Positions 1-9,562 of a stretch of 23,642 bases of DNA are shown here, in pieces. Under the pieces are notes generated by a model. It was not told where the DNA came from. It saw nothing but the letters and a program-made list of their open reading frames with translations, and did no database searches. The DNA comes from Conidiobolus incongruus B7586. Its lineage: Eukaryota; Entomophthoromycota; Entomophthoromycetes; Entomophthorales; Conidiobolaceae. The stretch spans positions 1-23,642 of the forward strand of contig JNEM01012980.1 of assembly GCA_000697335.1 (NCBI GenBank), read 5' to 3'. Position 1 is the stretch's first letter; every line of letters begins with the position of its first letter. The position numbers and the translations under genes were made by a program.

Positions 1-811
1 AAATTATTTTAACTAAAGATTATTGAGAAATTAAACTTCTTTATATATATATTGAGATTATAATAAAATTATTATTATTAATATATAATAACTTTATATA
101 TATAATTAGTTTAATTAAACTAATTTATCTAACATACTTTAGTATAATATTTATAAATTAAATTAATAAAATATAAGAATAAAGTAACCTTTATAACTAT
201 AATTAGAAATAAAATAATTAAACCTAATTTTTAAGATTTTAGTTATATTTAAGTTATCTTTCTTTTATTTTTTAAATAATTAACTCAACTACAAATATTT
301 AGTATATATAATTCATAATCTTTACATATTATATTTGAATTATAATATATATATAAAATTTATAATTAAGTTATATTAAGATTAAAATATGAAACTTTTG
401 AAAATTACTGTTTTAATCATTATCAAAATAAATAGTATATTTTCATAAGTTAATTTTTAATAATAAATTAAGTTGTATATATTTTTTATTTTTTTATTTA
501 TTTTGTATATGATTTTTTTTTTCTAAAATTAATAATATATCTGAAATTTCATAAATTAAAAAATTTCCTATTTTTTTGATTCTGAGATAATAATAATAAT
601 ATAAAAGAATAATATTCACAAAGGTTGAATTTCAAATGAATTAATGTCTGACTTCAAATATATATTAGTAAACAAATATATTTATTTTGACATGATTTTT
701 ATTTTTTTGATATTTCCATTTAAGACTTGGCTGGAAATTTATTTACAAAAAAAGAATTTAAATTAGTTTTTTAATTGTCTAAAAACACATATATATATCT
801 GAGATTATAGT
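1..811. other. A+T-rich spacer, no gene seen
   Basis: This stretch is dominated by A and T homopolymer runs and TA steps. No reading frame of useful length is open on either strand, and no tRNA-like or other structured RNA is apparent. It borders a decayed reading frame that starts at about 812 on the minus strand. Confidence 0.6.
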
Positions 812-1415
812 GTTAGTAGATGGCTTTCAAATAAATATAACTGAAAAGATGATTTGAGTTGATTTCAGTGAGATCAGGATTATAGTTAAATGGAAATAGT
901 TTAAAAGAACCTGCTCTTGATTTTATAATCAAGTGGGTATATTATATATTGAGAATTATCAACAATATAGGAAACTATATCATTTAGAGATAAATATATA
1001 TAATTACTCAGATTAATCGATCAATAGATAATGATATTAATAGAAATATTTTCGATATGCAAATATTGAAGTAGTCATAATGTCGCAAATTATCAAACCA
1101 TTTGTAAAATCAATAGTATCCAATATTATGTTTTGATGAAAAAATTAATTTTGATATGTAGTATGATAGAGTCAAATGATCTTTTGTTTGTTTCTTCAAT
1201 TGTATCAATGCACTCTTAATAGTTATCGTTAATCCAATGTCAAGATACTAAATAAATATATTGTATAGAGTTTGAATTGTAATGCTCAATATTGAATAAT
1301 CTATAACTAATGAGAATTTATAATAAATTGTTAAAATTTTCAACAATATCAAATGAAATATAAATAGTGCAGTATAACTATCAAGTGACAATGTAAATAA
1401 ATTGATGATGTAATA
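812..1415 (-). pseudogene. Relic of a multi-pass membrane protein, probably a rhodopsin-like 7TM receptor
   Basis: Read on the minus strand from 1415, a single frame runs about 200 codons with only about six internal stops, in DNA so A+T-rich that roughly three times as many are expected. The first 135 codons carry just two. The conceptual product is strongly hydrophobic. It contains a loop and helix resembling a receptor's first intracellular loop and second helix (KKQTKDH then TLSYYISKLIF, about 1115-1175), and further on a helix ending in LSIDRLI (about 1009-1032), which resembles the end of helix 3 with its D/E-R-Y motif. The order and spacing fit class A receptors. What is seen is stop depletion and these motifs; the family is inferred from memory of the fold. 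A different membrane protein is the main alternative. No start codon or intact end is visible, so it should not be functional. Confidence 0.45.
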
Positions 1416-2911
1416 TTATTTATCGTATCAAAATATTTATCAAGCTCTGTTTAATTTCAAAACTCAATTATCAAAATATAAAATTGAATTACTCAGTAAT
1501 TTTATAAAATATTTAAAACTAAAAAATAATTTAAAAATTTCGCGAAATATCCAATTAACCAAAATCTAAAAAACTTAATAATTAATTTAAGACCAGTAGA
1601 TCATCGATATCATAATAAAAAATCATATGATCTTAATCAATCCTAAATAGGAAATTGAGAGTTATGCAGTTATTAAATTAATACAAAAATTTGTTCGCTT
1701 GATTTCATGCATTTCAAATTCGATTTACTCCTTTGAATACAATGATTTAATTAAAAAATTTTGATACAAATCCACATCATTAAAATTAATGAATTATATT
1801 GAATCTTTTAAAATAAATAAAGAATCGAACGATTTGTGATCTTTATCATCTATATCTTATTATGCCCAATATTTAGCGCTATTAAGTTCTTTTTATTACA
1901 ATAGTTTAAAAGAAATAAATCAATATTATTAAAGTTATTTAAGACATTTTTTAAAATACATATATATAGAATTAGATTTTTTAAATAATTATTTTTAAAT
2001 TTCTTTTTTTGTAAATAAGAAAATAAAATATAAGATAATTGATTGGGATCAATTTGACTAATTTTGATATATTTTCCTATTAAATCATCCTGAATTATCT
2101 TAATTGAGAAATTTGGATAACAAGATCAAACATACAGATATCATTACACACCCCCTATTTTGATTTTAAAATTAAAAGATAAGGATTTCCAAATGGGGGA
2201 AAATCTTGATAAGATTTAAATCAAGGAAATTTCAAATTAGGTCGGTTGAAAGATAAGCAATAAAGTTATTTTTAAAATTGCAAAAAATAAGATTTTGTAT
2301 TTAGGTTTAATTTAAATTGGCAATTAATTAATTAATTGGATTAAAAGGGTTCAATCCTGTTTTTAATTTATTGTAAAATTCTTTTATTTTTAATTAATAA
2401 TATTTTGATATTTAAATCTATGATATGTTGATAAAAAATGAAGAGATATTTATTATTAAAATATTTGATTGTTTGCTGTGTTCAAAATTCATCAAAAAGA
2501 TCAATCGAGAATATTGTAAAACGTTTTTTAATTACAGGTCTCCATTTCAAAAGATTTGGAACACTGGAATGAGGCAAGGCAACTCGGAAGAGTTGAGCCA
2601 ATCAATCACTAAATTAAATCAGCCATTTGCACTTAATTACTGATTGATAATGAAATGGCTAAAATCATAATTTAATTTAGGTCAGAATTTCATATGATAA
2701 AATACATAAAATTGACATTTTTTGCATTAGACTGAAATTTTTTTTGCAATTTAGTAATATTCAATTCTTTATCAATGAGTATTGATTTAGTTAAGAAAAG
2801 ATAAGGAGTGTCAGTTACCAAATTAATCATTTTGATGCAAGTCTTAATGAGTGTTATCTATGTTATCAATATGAACTTAGTTCATTGTACTATTGAGCAG
2901 CGTGTATATAA
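1416..2911. other. A+T-rich spacer with small inverted repeats and a possible coding remnant
   Basis: No intact gene is visible. On the plus strand, 1650-1934 has one frame with only two internal stops in about 95 codons, a possible fragment of a decayed gene that I do not recognise. Two small inverted repeats stand out: C-rich 2151-2162 against G-rich 2189-2199, and a CTTGAT...ATCAAG pair around 2204-2224. An open frame of 72 codons at 2425-2643 has no recognisable content and no coding-like composition; I do not call it a gene. Confidence 0.4.
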
Positions 2912-4108
2912 GCCTCCTTAAGTCTCTTTCAATTCAATCTTTGTAAGAAATATAGGGTTGGGAGTCATGGGAGACATTGCTTTTTAAGACGAACTTTCAA
3001 ACACTACATTTTCGTTACATTTAGCTCCTTAAATTTAAATTCTATTAAGACCCTTAAATGGTTTTATAAGCATTGAAATTATTCGGAATGTGCAGCTCAC
3101 ATGCTAAAGAGACCTAGTGACTGGTTCATTTGATTATACAGGTTATCGCTTATATATGAAAGGTGAGAAGAGTTGAAAATTGGTAGTCATTGCTTCTATA
3201 TAACCGATTCTTGCCGTAACCTAGGACAAAAGGATTCCACATTCCTTAGTCATTTGATACAATTTAATTTTTGTGATTGAGATCGGAAAAGCACGCTAAA
3301 GATGAATGGTTTGATACAATGTAATTACGCAGTTTTTTATTTAAATTTACCAATACTTTTATAGATCAGAATATGGTGTAATGAAACTTGATTGATATTG
3401 TATCATTGTTTTAACCGTATAGAAATCATTATTAAACTTGGTAATGTCTCCTATTGATCAGGGTTCGATTATGTTCCTAATGTTTTAAGAGTTTGCGAAA
3501 TTGACCCAGAACTCAAATTGAAAAATCTATTTACAATGCCTAATAATTTTCATATTATTTTCTCCATTGATTATCCTTAAAATCAATCATTTTTACTTTC
3601 ACTAAGCTATATCCATATTATAGTTAATAAGCTATTTGTATTTATCATCATTCATATCTGCTGATCATATATATGATCTGTATCCTTAATATCAATTCAT
3701 TATCAATTTCATCAAAATCCACCAAAATTCAAATTAAAAATTAGTAAATGATGGAGAGTATTAAATCACCATTGAGGTACAGGTGAGAATACATCCGATT
3801 AGTTATTGACAGTATATAGTAAAGATAACTATTTCAGTTAATTGTATCCCGAATGTGTAAAACAAAGATGGGTGTAATCATTTCAGTTGCTAAATAAGTG
3901 CAAAATCAATTACAAAAAAATCCCTTACTACTCTCAAAATGCTGAATATCATTCACCAAATCTTTCCTAATTAGTTCAGTTGATTTCATTTGAATTTCAA
4001 TTTGGTTTCAGGCCTATTGATTTCGTATCAAACTATGAGATCAGCTATCTCATAATTAATCTTGAAATTTCCTTACTCTTTAAATTTCAACCATTATCAG
4101 ATATCTGA
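2912..4108 (+). pseudogene. Possible long decayed reading frame, family unknown
   Basis: This island is visibly less A+T-rich than its surroundings. One plus-strand frame keeps the same phase for about 400 codons with roughly 16 internal stops. In the first 250 codons it has 8, against 18 and 27 in the other two forward frames. Six of those 8 are TGA, although TAA should be the commonest stop by base composition. That pattern fits an old gene that was rich in Trp or Arg codons (TGG or CGA turned into TGA by single transitions) and has suffered little insertion or deletion. A TATA-like GTATATAAG lies at its left edge (2904-2912). I recognise no family; a fungal transcription-factor middle region crossed my mind but nothing diagnostic supports it. 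Chance depletion of stops in a G+C-richer patch is the alternative. Confidence 0.3.
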
Positions 4109-4696
4109 GATTATAATAATAATTACAATAACAAAAAGACTAGTAAAACTTTAATATATATAGTTAACCATAATCAATTTTAATATAAGTTTGATTGTTT
4201 AAATTCGAATAACTGTAAAGGGGTTGTTAAATGTTCAATAAAATCATAATAAAAAGTATCAAGATCAGGTGATGTAATATTCATCAGCCTAACTCTCGCC
4301 TAATCCAATCAGATACTCCCAACTTGAGAGTTTACTTCATAAACAAATTTTGTTATCAGTTAAATCAGTTCTAAATAATTTTAAGCCAATCACAGTAATA
4401 AATTTTATTTGCGTTTCATTTGCCCAGTTCCTCTTCACTAAGTTTAGCTGAGAATGGAACTTCTCAAATAAGAATTGCTGGGCATGTGATAAAGTAGTAT
4501 AAATATTGCAACTTTTCCTTCAAAATTGCTTGAAAGAAATTTTTTCTCAAATTTCTGACGAACTAAAATTTAACAAATCAAATTAATTACGTTTTAATCC
4601 CTGGTGTTTATTTATATATACTTCAATTTTTCCCTAATATTTAAACCGTTCTTTATACTTAATTAACCTATTGTTTTTTATCTTTTTGTTTATTAT
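4109..4696 (+). promoter_or_regulatory. Upstream region of the kinase gene with TATA element and nested inverted repeats
   Basis: A TATAAATA element lies at 4498-4505, about 190 bp before the kinase start codon. Just upstream is a nested dyad: TGCCCAG (4421-4427) pairs with CTGGGCA (4478-4484), and inside it AGTTCC (4426-4431) pairs with GGAACT (4456-4461). A short GAGAA/TTCTC hairpin (4450-4464) sits in the same segment. A CCAAT pentamer occurs further up, near 4305. The 190 bp between TATA and ATG would be a long 5' leader, and it is very A+T-rich. The elements are visible; their role in transcription is inferred. Confidence 0.35.
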
Positions 4697-6259
4697 ATGG
4701 CTGGGTTTCATAAGTATAACTTCAACTTTGGTAATATTCAAAATGTTTTGGGTCTTATAAGAGCCGATAATAACACACCGTTACAAAAAAATGATGATAT
4801 TGTTGAAAATACAAGATCTCCATCAAAAATTTACACAGCACTTTCACAATCTTTAGACTCAAACCGTGCAGATTCTCCACCTGGACCAACAACACCTCCA
4901 CCTCATCCTGCTCGTCCTTTACCTATCTCTGTCAACACCAAACCTTTACCTAAAAGAGTTAGTTTTTCTGATCGAGATGAGAGCAACTTATCTTTTCATT
5001 TTGCTCGTATGGGCATGGATAAAGCTAGTCCCCAGAGGATAATTTCTGATAATCAGCCTTTTTCACCTGATTTTATACCGTGTACTGTGGACACTCCTGC
5101 ACAAATTAAAAATAATTGGGATGATAGTGAGGCACCAGATCTTTCGATCTCCCCCACTATCTCTCCCGTATCAAGTGTAGATACACCACATCCCTCTGCC
5201 ACTGAGCCTACGCCTATGATTGCCACTATCAAACGATCGGCTACTACTGGCACTTATCCTGGTGTTTCAGCACGACGATCTCAAGCCTCACGCCCATTTC
5301 AACCTATCAACTCCAAGTCTTTTCATTCATTACCTACTTCAGCTGCAGTTTCATTCTTATCTTCACTAGCTGATAGTTCATACTCTCAATTGAACTCTGC
5401 TGAAATCGATGATGAGGGCCAAGAAATTGGCAACTATGTCATGGGAAGAATTATTAATCACGGTTCAACATGTGTTGTTCGTGAAGCTTTTACATTTGAC
5501 CCCACCACCAATTCACCGATAACCTGCGCAGTGAAAGTAGTTCGCAAGCACCGCACATCCACTCCTACCGAAGAAAAAGTATTCAATGAATTAGATCATG
5601 AAATTTCTATTTGGAAAAAGCTACAACATCCTAATATTCTTCAACTCATTGAAGTGATTGAAACTGAGCAAGCTCGATTCATTTTTATGGAATATTGTTC
5701 AAAAGGATCTCTGTTAAAACATGTTAAAAACAAGAAAAAACTATCTGAACCTGAAGCTAAAAAGATTTTTATTCAGCTATTAGATGCTGTTGAATATCTT
5801 CATCAAGAGTTGGGAATCATTCATCGTGATATCAAGCTCGATAATATTCTTATTGATGATCATGACAATGTCAAGTTAGCTGATTTTGGATACAGTGATT
5901 ATGATCGTGCTGGAAGCCCAACTACTAAAACACCCTCTGATGTCCCATCAGCGTGTCAAATTTGCGTTGGAGGCACCATCTCATACTGTTCGCCAGAAAT
6001 GCTTAAAGTTCAATTAACATCATCTGGATCTGATATCTGGGCCCTTGGTGTTGTTCTATATGCTATGGTTGCTGGAACCCTACCATTTTCGGATGGGTTT
6101 GAACCTAGACTCATTCGCAAGATCCTTAATAATCAATTCACCATGAAGGATGAATTCTCCAGTGAATTGAAATCATTGATTGAAAATATCTTGAAACCTA
6201 AGGTTGAAGATCGATACACTATTTCTCAGATCCGCCAAAGTGCCTGGTTGCGCCAATAA
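4697..6259 (+). CDS. Serine/threonine protein kinase, CAMK-like, with long disordered N-terminal tail
   Basis: This is a single-exon gene of 520 residues. Residues 1-240 are low-complexity, rich in Ser, Pro and Thr, with many S/T-P sites and a KRVSF motif (86-90) of the type that docks protein phosphatase 1. The kinase domain fills about 245-518. It has the ATP-anchoring Lys280 (CAVK), the helix C Glu302, the catalytic loop HRDIKLDN (376-383, Asp378), DFG (396-398), an SPE in place of APE (432-434), the helix F Asp446 and the late conserved Arg506. All catalytic residues are present, so it should be active. The glycine-rich loop is unusual: N-H-G-S-T-C replaces G-x-G-x-x-G, leaving only the middle Gly. 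The DNVKLADFG and DIWALGVVLYAM segments resemble the CAMK/AMPK-like group. The specific orthologue and substrates are not evident. The ATG at 4697 is the first in frame, and the gene ends in TAA. Confidence 0.93.
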   Translation: MAGFHKYNFNFGNIQNVLGLIRADNNTPLQKNDDIVENTRSPSKIYTALSQSLDSNRADSPPGPTTPPPHPARPLPISVNTKPLPKRVSFSDRDESNLSFHFARMGMDKASPQRIISDNQPFSPDFIPCTVDTPAQIKNNWDDSEAPDLSISPTISPVSSVDTPHPSATEPTPMIATIKRSATTGTYPGVSARRSQASRPFQPINSKSFHSLPTSAAVSFLSSLADSSYSQLNSAEIDDEGQEIGNYVMGRIINHGSTCVVREAFTFDPTTNSPITCAVKVVRKHRTSTPTEEKVFNELDHEISIWKKLQHPNILQLIEVIETEQARFIFMEYCSKGSLLKHVKNKKKLSEPEAKKIFIQLLDAVEYLHQELGIIHRDIKLDNILIDDHDNVKLADFGYSDYDRAGSPTTKTPSDVPSACQICVGGTISYCSPEMLKVQLTSSGSDIWALGVVLYAMVAGTLPFSDGFEPRLIRKILNNQFTMKDEFSSELKSLIENILKPKVEDRYTISQIRQSAWLRQ

Positions 6260-7223
6260 TGAGACATTCCTGTAGGCGTCTCTCCTGTAATTATTTAATT
6301 GTCATTCTCCTTTCAAAAAAGCGTTTGGTCTAACATTCAACAATATGGAATGTAACTGTGAGAATTCCATCGTATTAGACTGTAATGACAAACTGTATTG
6401 TATATTATTATAAAACTTATCTTTACCCATCAATAAATATAAATCTTAATCTAATAATATCAACATCGACTTAGCGCTTTATTTGTAAGGATTAACCACT
6501 TTGAAACTAAATTTGTCCCTCACTATTATGAATTCAATAGTAAATAATTTGATGCGTTTTATTTCCTAATATGGTCCACCAAATTTCTAATGAGTAATAT
6601 AAAGTTTCACAGAGTTTAATATATATTATCCACTTGACAAACTCAAACTAAATGAAAATAAATTTGAATTATCAGTTGAGAATTTTTAGGTATCAAATAA
6701 GTATGATGTCATTGCTTCAATTTGATTAAAAAACATTGGATCAAAATATAAGTATATTGGTTAATTGTTATATATAACTTAATTCTGTTAGTTTATCAAG
6801 AATTATTTAGTGATATAACTACTTCTATTATAGTTTAGAAATAAGTGAATTAATTTTCACATTAAATTGATTAAATAAAAATTGGTGAACTCAACCAATC
6901 TTTCCAATTCCGAAAAGATCCGACAGATCTCAATATCATATTATTTTTTTAATATATAAATTTAATAAAAATTTGATAAAATTGATTACAAATAAACAAA
7001 TTCCAATTAATTTTATATTATTAATTAGTAATAATAAAAGAAGGTGCAAATTTTATTTAAAACAATGGAAATAATGCATTGGATGATTTATTGAACTTAT
7101 AATCATTGTAAGAAGATGCATTGATATATTGAGAGAATGAATCAAAAATACTATCTCTATTTAACTTTTGAAATTAATAAAAATTGATAATATCAAATTA
7201 TTAAATCATAATAAAATTAGTTA
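6260..7223. other. 3' region of the kinase gene and A+T-rich spacer
   Basis: The first 200 bp are the likely 3' untranslated region of the kinase gene. An AATAAA at 6432-6437, about 170 bp past the stop codon, is a candidate polyadenylation signal. The rest is A+T-rich, and I see no open frame, RNA gene or repeat worth reporting. Confidence 0.45.
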
Positions 7224-7313
7224 GTAATGTGTCACGAGTCAACGTGACATTACCTAAAATAGGATATAATAGGAACATTTAAAGTTCCACTTCCCTTGAA
7301 ATAATCACTACAA

Positions 7314-7348
7314 GACAAAAGGACAAAGAAGACAAAGAAGACAAAGAA
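7314..7348 (+). repeat. Short tandem repeat, GACAAAGAA units
   Basis: Three exact 9-bp units GACAAAGAA (7322-7348) follow a partial unit GACAAAAG (7314-7321). The purine-rich tract ends about 12 bp before the TATAAG box at 7361. Confidence 0.9.
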
Positions 7349-7376
7349 GGCCAAAAGAAGTATAAGAGAACACATC

Positions 7377-7399
7377 AGAATAGCTAGATGAGCTATTCT
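7377..7399 (+). repeat. Perfect 9-bp hairpin
   Basis: AGAATAGCT (7377-7385) is the exact reverse complement of AGCTATTCT (7391-7399), with a 5-nt loop. It begins 11 bp after the TATAAG box, so it would lie at or just around the expected transcript start of the downstream frame. Confidence 0.85.
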
Positions 7400-7482
7400 G
7401 GTCATTCCTTTAACAGATCTAATAATTAATAAATAAGTTCCTCAGAGTTATAATATTTTATTCACATTAATTAGCTATCATT

Positions 7483-7767
7483 ATGGTACTGTTACGTTCT
7501 ATTTTATCTCCTGTAACATTCAAAGAAGTTCCCCTCGCAGAGTCACCTCAGACATCAGTATTCAAATTAACATTTGTCCTGCTATGTGTAATGGTTAGCT
7601 GGGGAGGAACTTGGTTAACTACAGGAAGTAATCGCTGGATAATGCGTTTGTGTCTACTAATGAGTTGGGGAATCCTTATACATCAATGTGATGACTTCGT
7701 GGTGAATTCTTCAGCTCCTCATTGGCGGATCTTAGAGGTAGTTGACATAATGTTGAATTATTGTTGA
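7483..7767 (+). CDS. Putative membrane-protein first exon or truncated gene, possibly wax-synthase-like
   Basis: The open frame has 94 codons and a coding-like composition that stops abruptly near its end. Residues about 27-46 and 51-68 form two hydrophobic segments. The N-terminus (SILSPVTFKEVPLAESP) reads like an ordered soluble lead. The segment TTGSNRWIMRLCLLMSWG faintly recalls fungal wax-synthase-like membrane acyltransferases, but the match is too weak to name. A GT donor after codon 85 (7738) and a TTTAG acceptor (7795) would define a 58-bp intron, the size seen in this window. The next exon would then end after five codons, giving about 90 residues. Without splicing, the frame ends in TGA at 7767. 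Nothing resembling the rest of a multi-pass enzyme follows, so this is a short gene, a truncated copy or an orphan exon. Confidence 0.4.
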   Translation: MVLLRSILSPVTFKEVPLAESPQTSVFKLTFVLLCVMVSWGGTWLTTGSNRWIMRLCLLMSWGILIHQCDDFVVNSSAPHWRILEVVDIMLNYC

Positions 7768-9562
7768 GTTATTATCAATTATTAATAAAATTTAGAATTT
7801 ATTAAAATTTTAAATATAATTACCAAAAAAAAATTAATGCTAATTATTGATAAGAAATGAGAAACTAATTAAAATTTAATAAAAAAAATGTCAATTTAAA
7901 AATTAATATAATTGTAATAAAATGATTAAAAAATTTTTAAGTTTTCAAATTTAACATCGATTAGAAATGTTGCAATTATATTTTTGTTTGTTATTTAATG
8001 TTTGAAAATTAATGACATGATGTTTTTTTCTAGATATCATGTGAATGTTATTGCCTAATTAGAATTAGTTTACTGTATATAATTCATTTATTTAAAATCA
8101 TCATATTAAAAAAATTAGAGTTTTTATTTTTATTATTAATTATTAGTTTATTTTTACTCATATTTCATAATAAATTAATAATAGTAAAAATAGTATTAAT
8201 ATTATGAACCAAATATTTAACTATTTCTAATATTAATTAATCTAAAATTTATTAAATGATATCATCTATTCAACTTAAAAACTTGTAGATTGAGTATTAT
8301 GATTCAGTAATAAATATAGTTTATAATTTGCTGATTTAATTTATATTGATTTTAGATATATTAATATTATTCTCGGAATTGGCAAAATAGTTTAAAAATT
8401 ATTTAATAATATATCATGAAATATAAAATAGCTATATATGTTTAAATCGTATAATATATTGAATTTAAAAATGACTCAATAAAATTGCCAAGCAATATAT
8501 TTTTATATACATTTTATTTTATTTGACCAGATTATTTTAGAATGAAATAATTTTAATAACTTTTATATTATTCATATAATCCAATAACTCAAATAAAAAA
8601 ATTATTAAATTTTGTAAAATTTTAATATATTTTAAATATTATTAATAAAATTTCACAAATTTATGAAGAATATATATATGTATATTACCAAGTTTGAATG
8701 TTTAATAACAATTTATTCTAATAAACTTTAATATCATTGATATTTTTTATATTAATTAATTTTTTTTAATATTTAAAATTTTAAATTTTGAATAATTTTA
8801 ATTTTTATAAAAGTATTAATTATTCAATTATAAAAAATTATAAATTTTTAACTAAATATTTTACTAATTCATTGTTATGAAAATATTAACTGAAATCAAT
8901 CTTATAAACTTGGCTCCTATTAGGTTTTATATATTTCAATGTAATATTACAATATCTCAATTTTTATCATACTCTAGTAACCAATGTTTAATAAAGTTAT
9001 TCAAATTATATTGAATATACACTAATAATTAAGAGTAATATATCAGTCAATTTACATTATAATAATATTTGTTTATAATAATATTAATGAATAATAAACA
9101 TTTATTATGTTTTTTGTTATGTTAAATTTTTGATTCAAGATTTTTGATTTGGAAAAATGATAAAATAATTGAAAGTATTCATTATCAAGACAAGTATTTA
9201 TAAACTCAACTATTATTAAACAAGTGTTATAAATGAACTTGTTGGTTCAAAAACAAAACATTATAAGAATGACTGAAATTCAAATATGAATTTTAGTAAA
9301 ATTTTGGCAAAATATATATTGGAAAATATACTGATAATTTCAAAAATAGAAAATTATTCATTCATTATATTTTTCATAATATCACTTCAAGTAATATTAA
9401 ACTTTCAAAAAAGATAGTAGTCATTCACAGTATGAAAAAAATCAAATATTGACTGATTTATTTATATAAGATTAAATATATATATATATATATATATATA
9501 TCATAATGAATAATTACTGAATATAATATTCAGATTATAAAAGAGATGAGATCAAATTATTA
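7768..9562. other. A+T desert between the membrane ORF and the helicase gene
   Basis: This is about 1.8 kb of extremely A+T-rich sequence with frequent stops in every frame. Apart from a dinucleotide run at 9476-9501 I see no gene, RNA or mobile element. The right end contains the 3' untranslated region of the helicase gene, which is transcribed leftwards. Confidence 0.6.
9476..9501. repeat. AT dinucleotide microsatellite, 13 units
   Basis: An uninterrupted (AT)13 run lies about 60 bp beyond the stop codon of the Prp16-type helicase gene, in its likely 3' untranslated region. Confidence 0.95.

Larger units (their letters stand above)
7224..7482 (+). promoter_or_regulatory. Structured promoter-like segment (alternatively part of an old solo LTR)
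   Basis: This segment is distinctly richer in G+C and in symmetry than its flanks. It opens with an inverted repeat, GTAATGTGTCACG (7224-7236) against CGTGACATTAC (7243-7253), with a 2-nt bulge and GAGTCA in the loop. A smaller dyad GGAAC/GTTCC (7272-7288) follows, then tandem GACAAAGAA units (7314-7348), a TATAAG box (7361-7366) and a perfect 9-bp hairpin (7377-7399). An ATG-initiated membrane-protein frame follows at 7483. The simplest reading is a promoter plus 5' leader. The TGTCACG...CGTGACA start also resembles the left end of some Ty3-type LTRs, but I find no matching right end, primer-binding site or target duplication, so that reading stays an alternative. Confidence 0.35.

Noticed and set aside
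2347-2357. GGGTTCAATCC, resembling a tRNA B box, followed closely by a T run
   Set aside because: No A box, acceptor stem or cloverleaf can be built around it.
2425-2643. 72-codon open frame on the plus strand
   Set aside because: It has no recognisable motif or homologous feel, a biased Ile/Lys/Phe/Asn composition expected of A+T-rich DNA, and no promoter-like context.
3461-3471. GGGTTCGATTA, a second B-box-like word with a TGGTGTAATGA upstream
   Set aside because: The arms do not pair into a tRNA and the A-to-B distance is too long without a demonstrable intron.
2912-4108. Reading TGA as tryptophan to explain the TGA-rich frame
   Set aside because: The intact genes here encode tryptophan with TGG and need no TGA readthrough, so a decayed gene is a simpler explanation than a variant code.
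7230-7521. A confident solo LTR with TG...CA ends
   Set aside because: The left end looks LTR-like, but the proposed right end lacks a matching target duplication and lies inside an open reading frame; kept only as an alternative.
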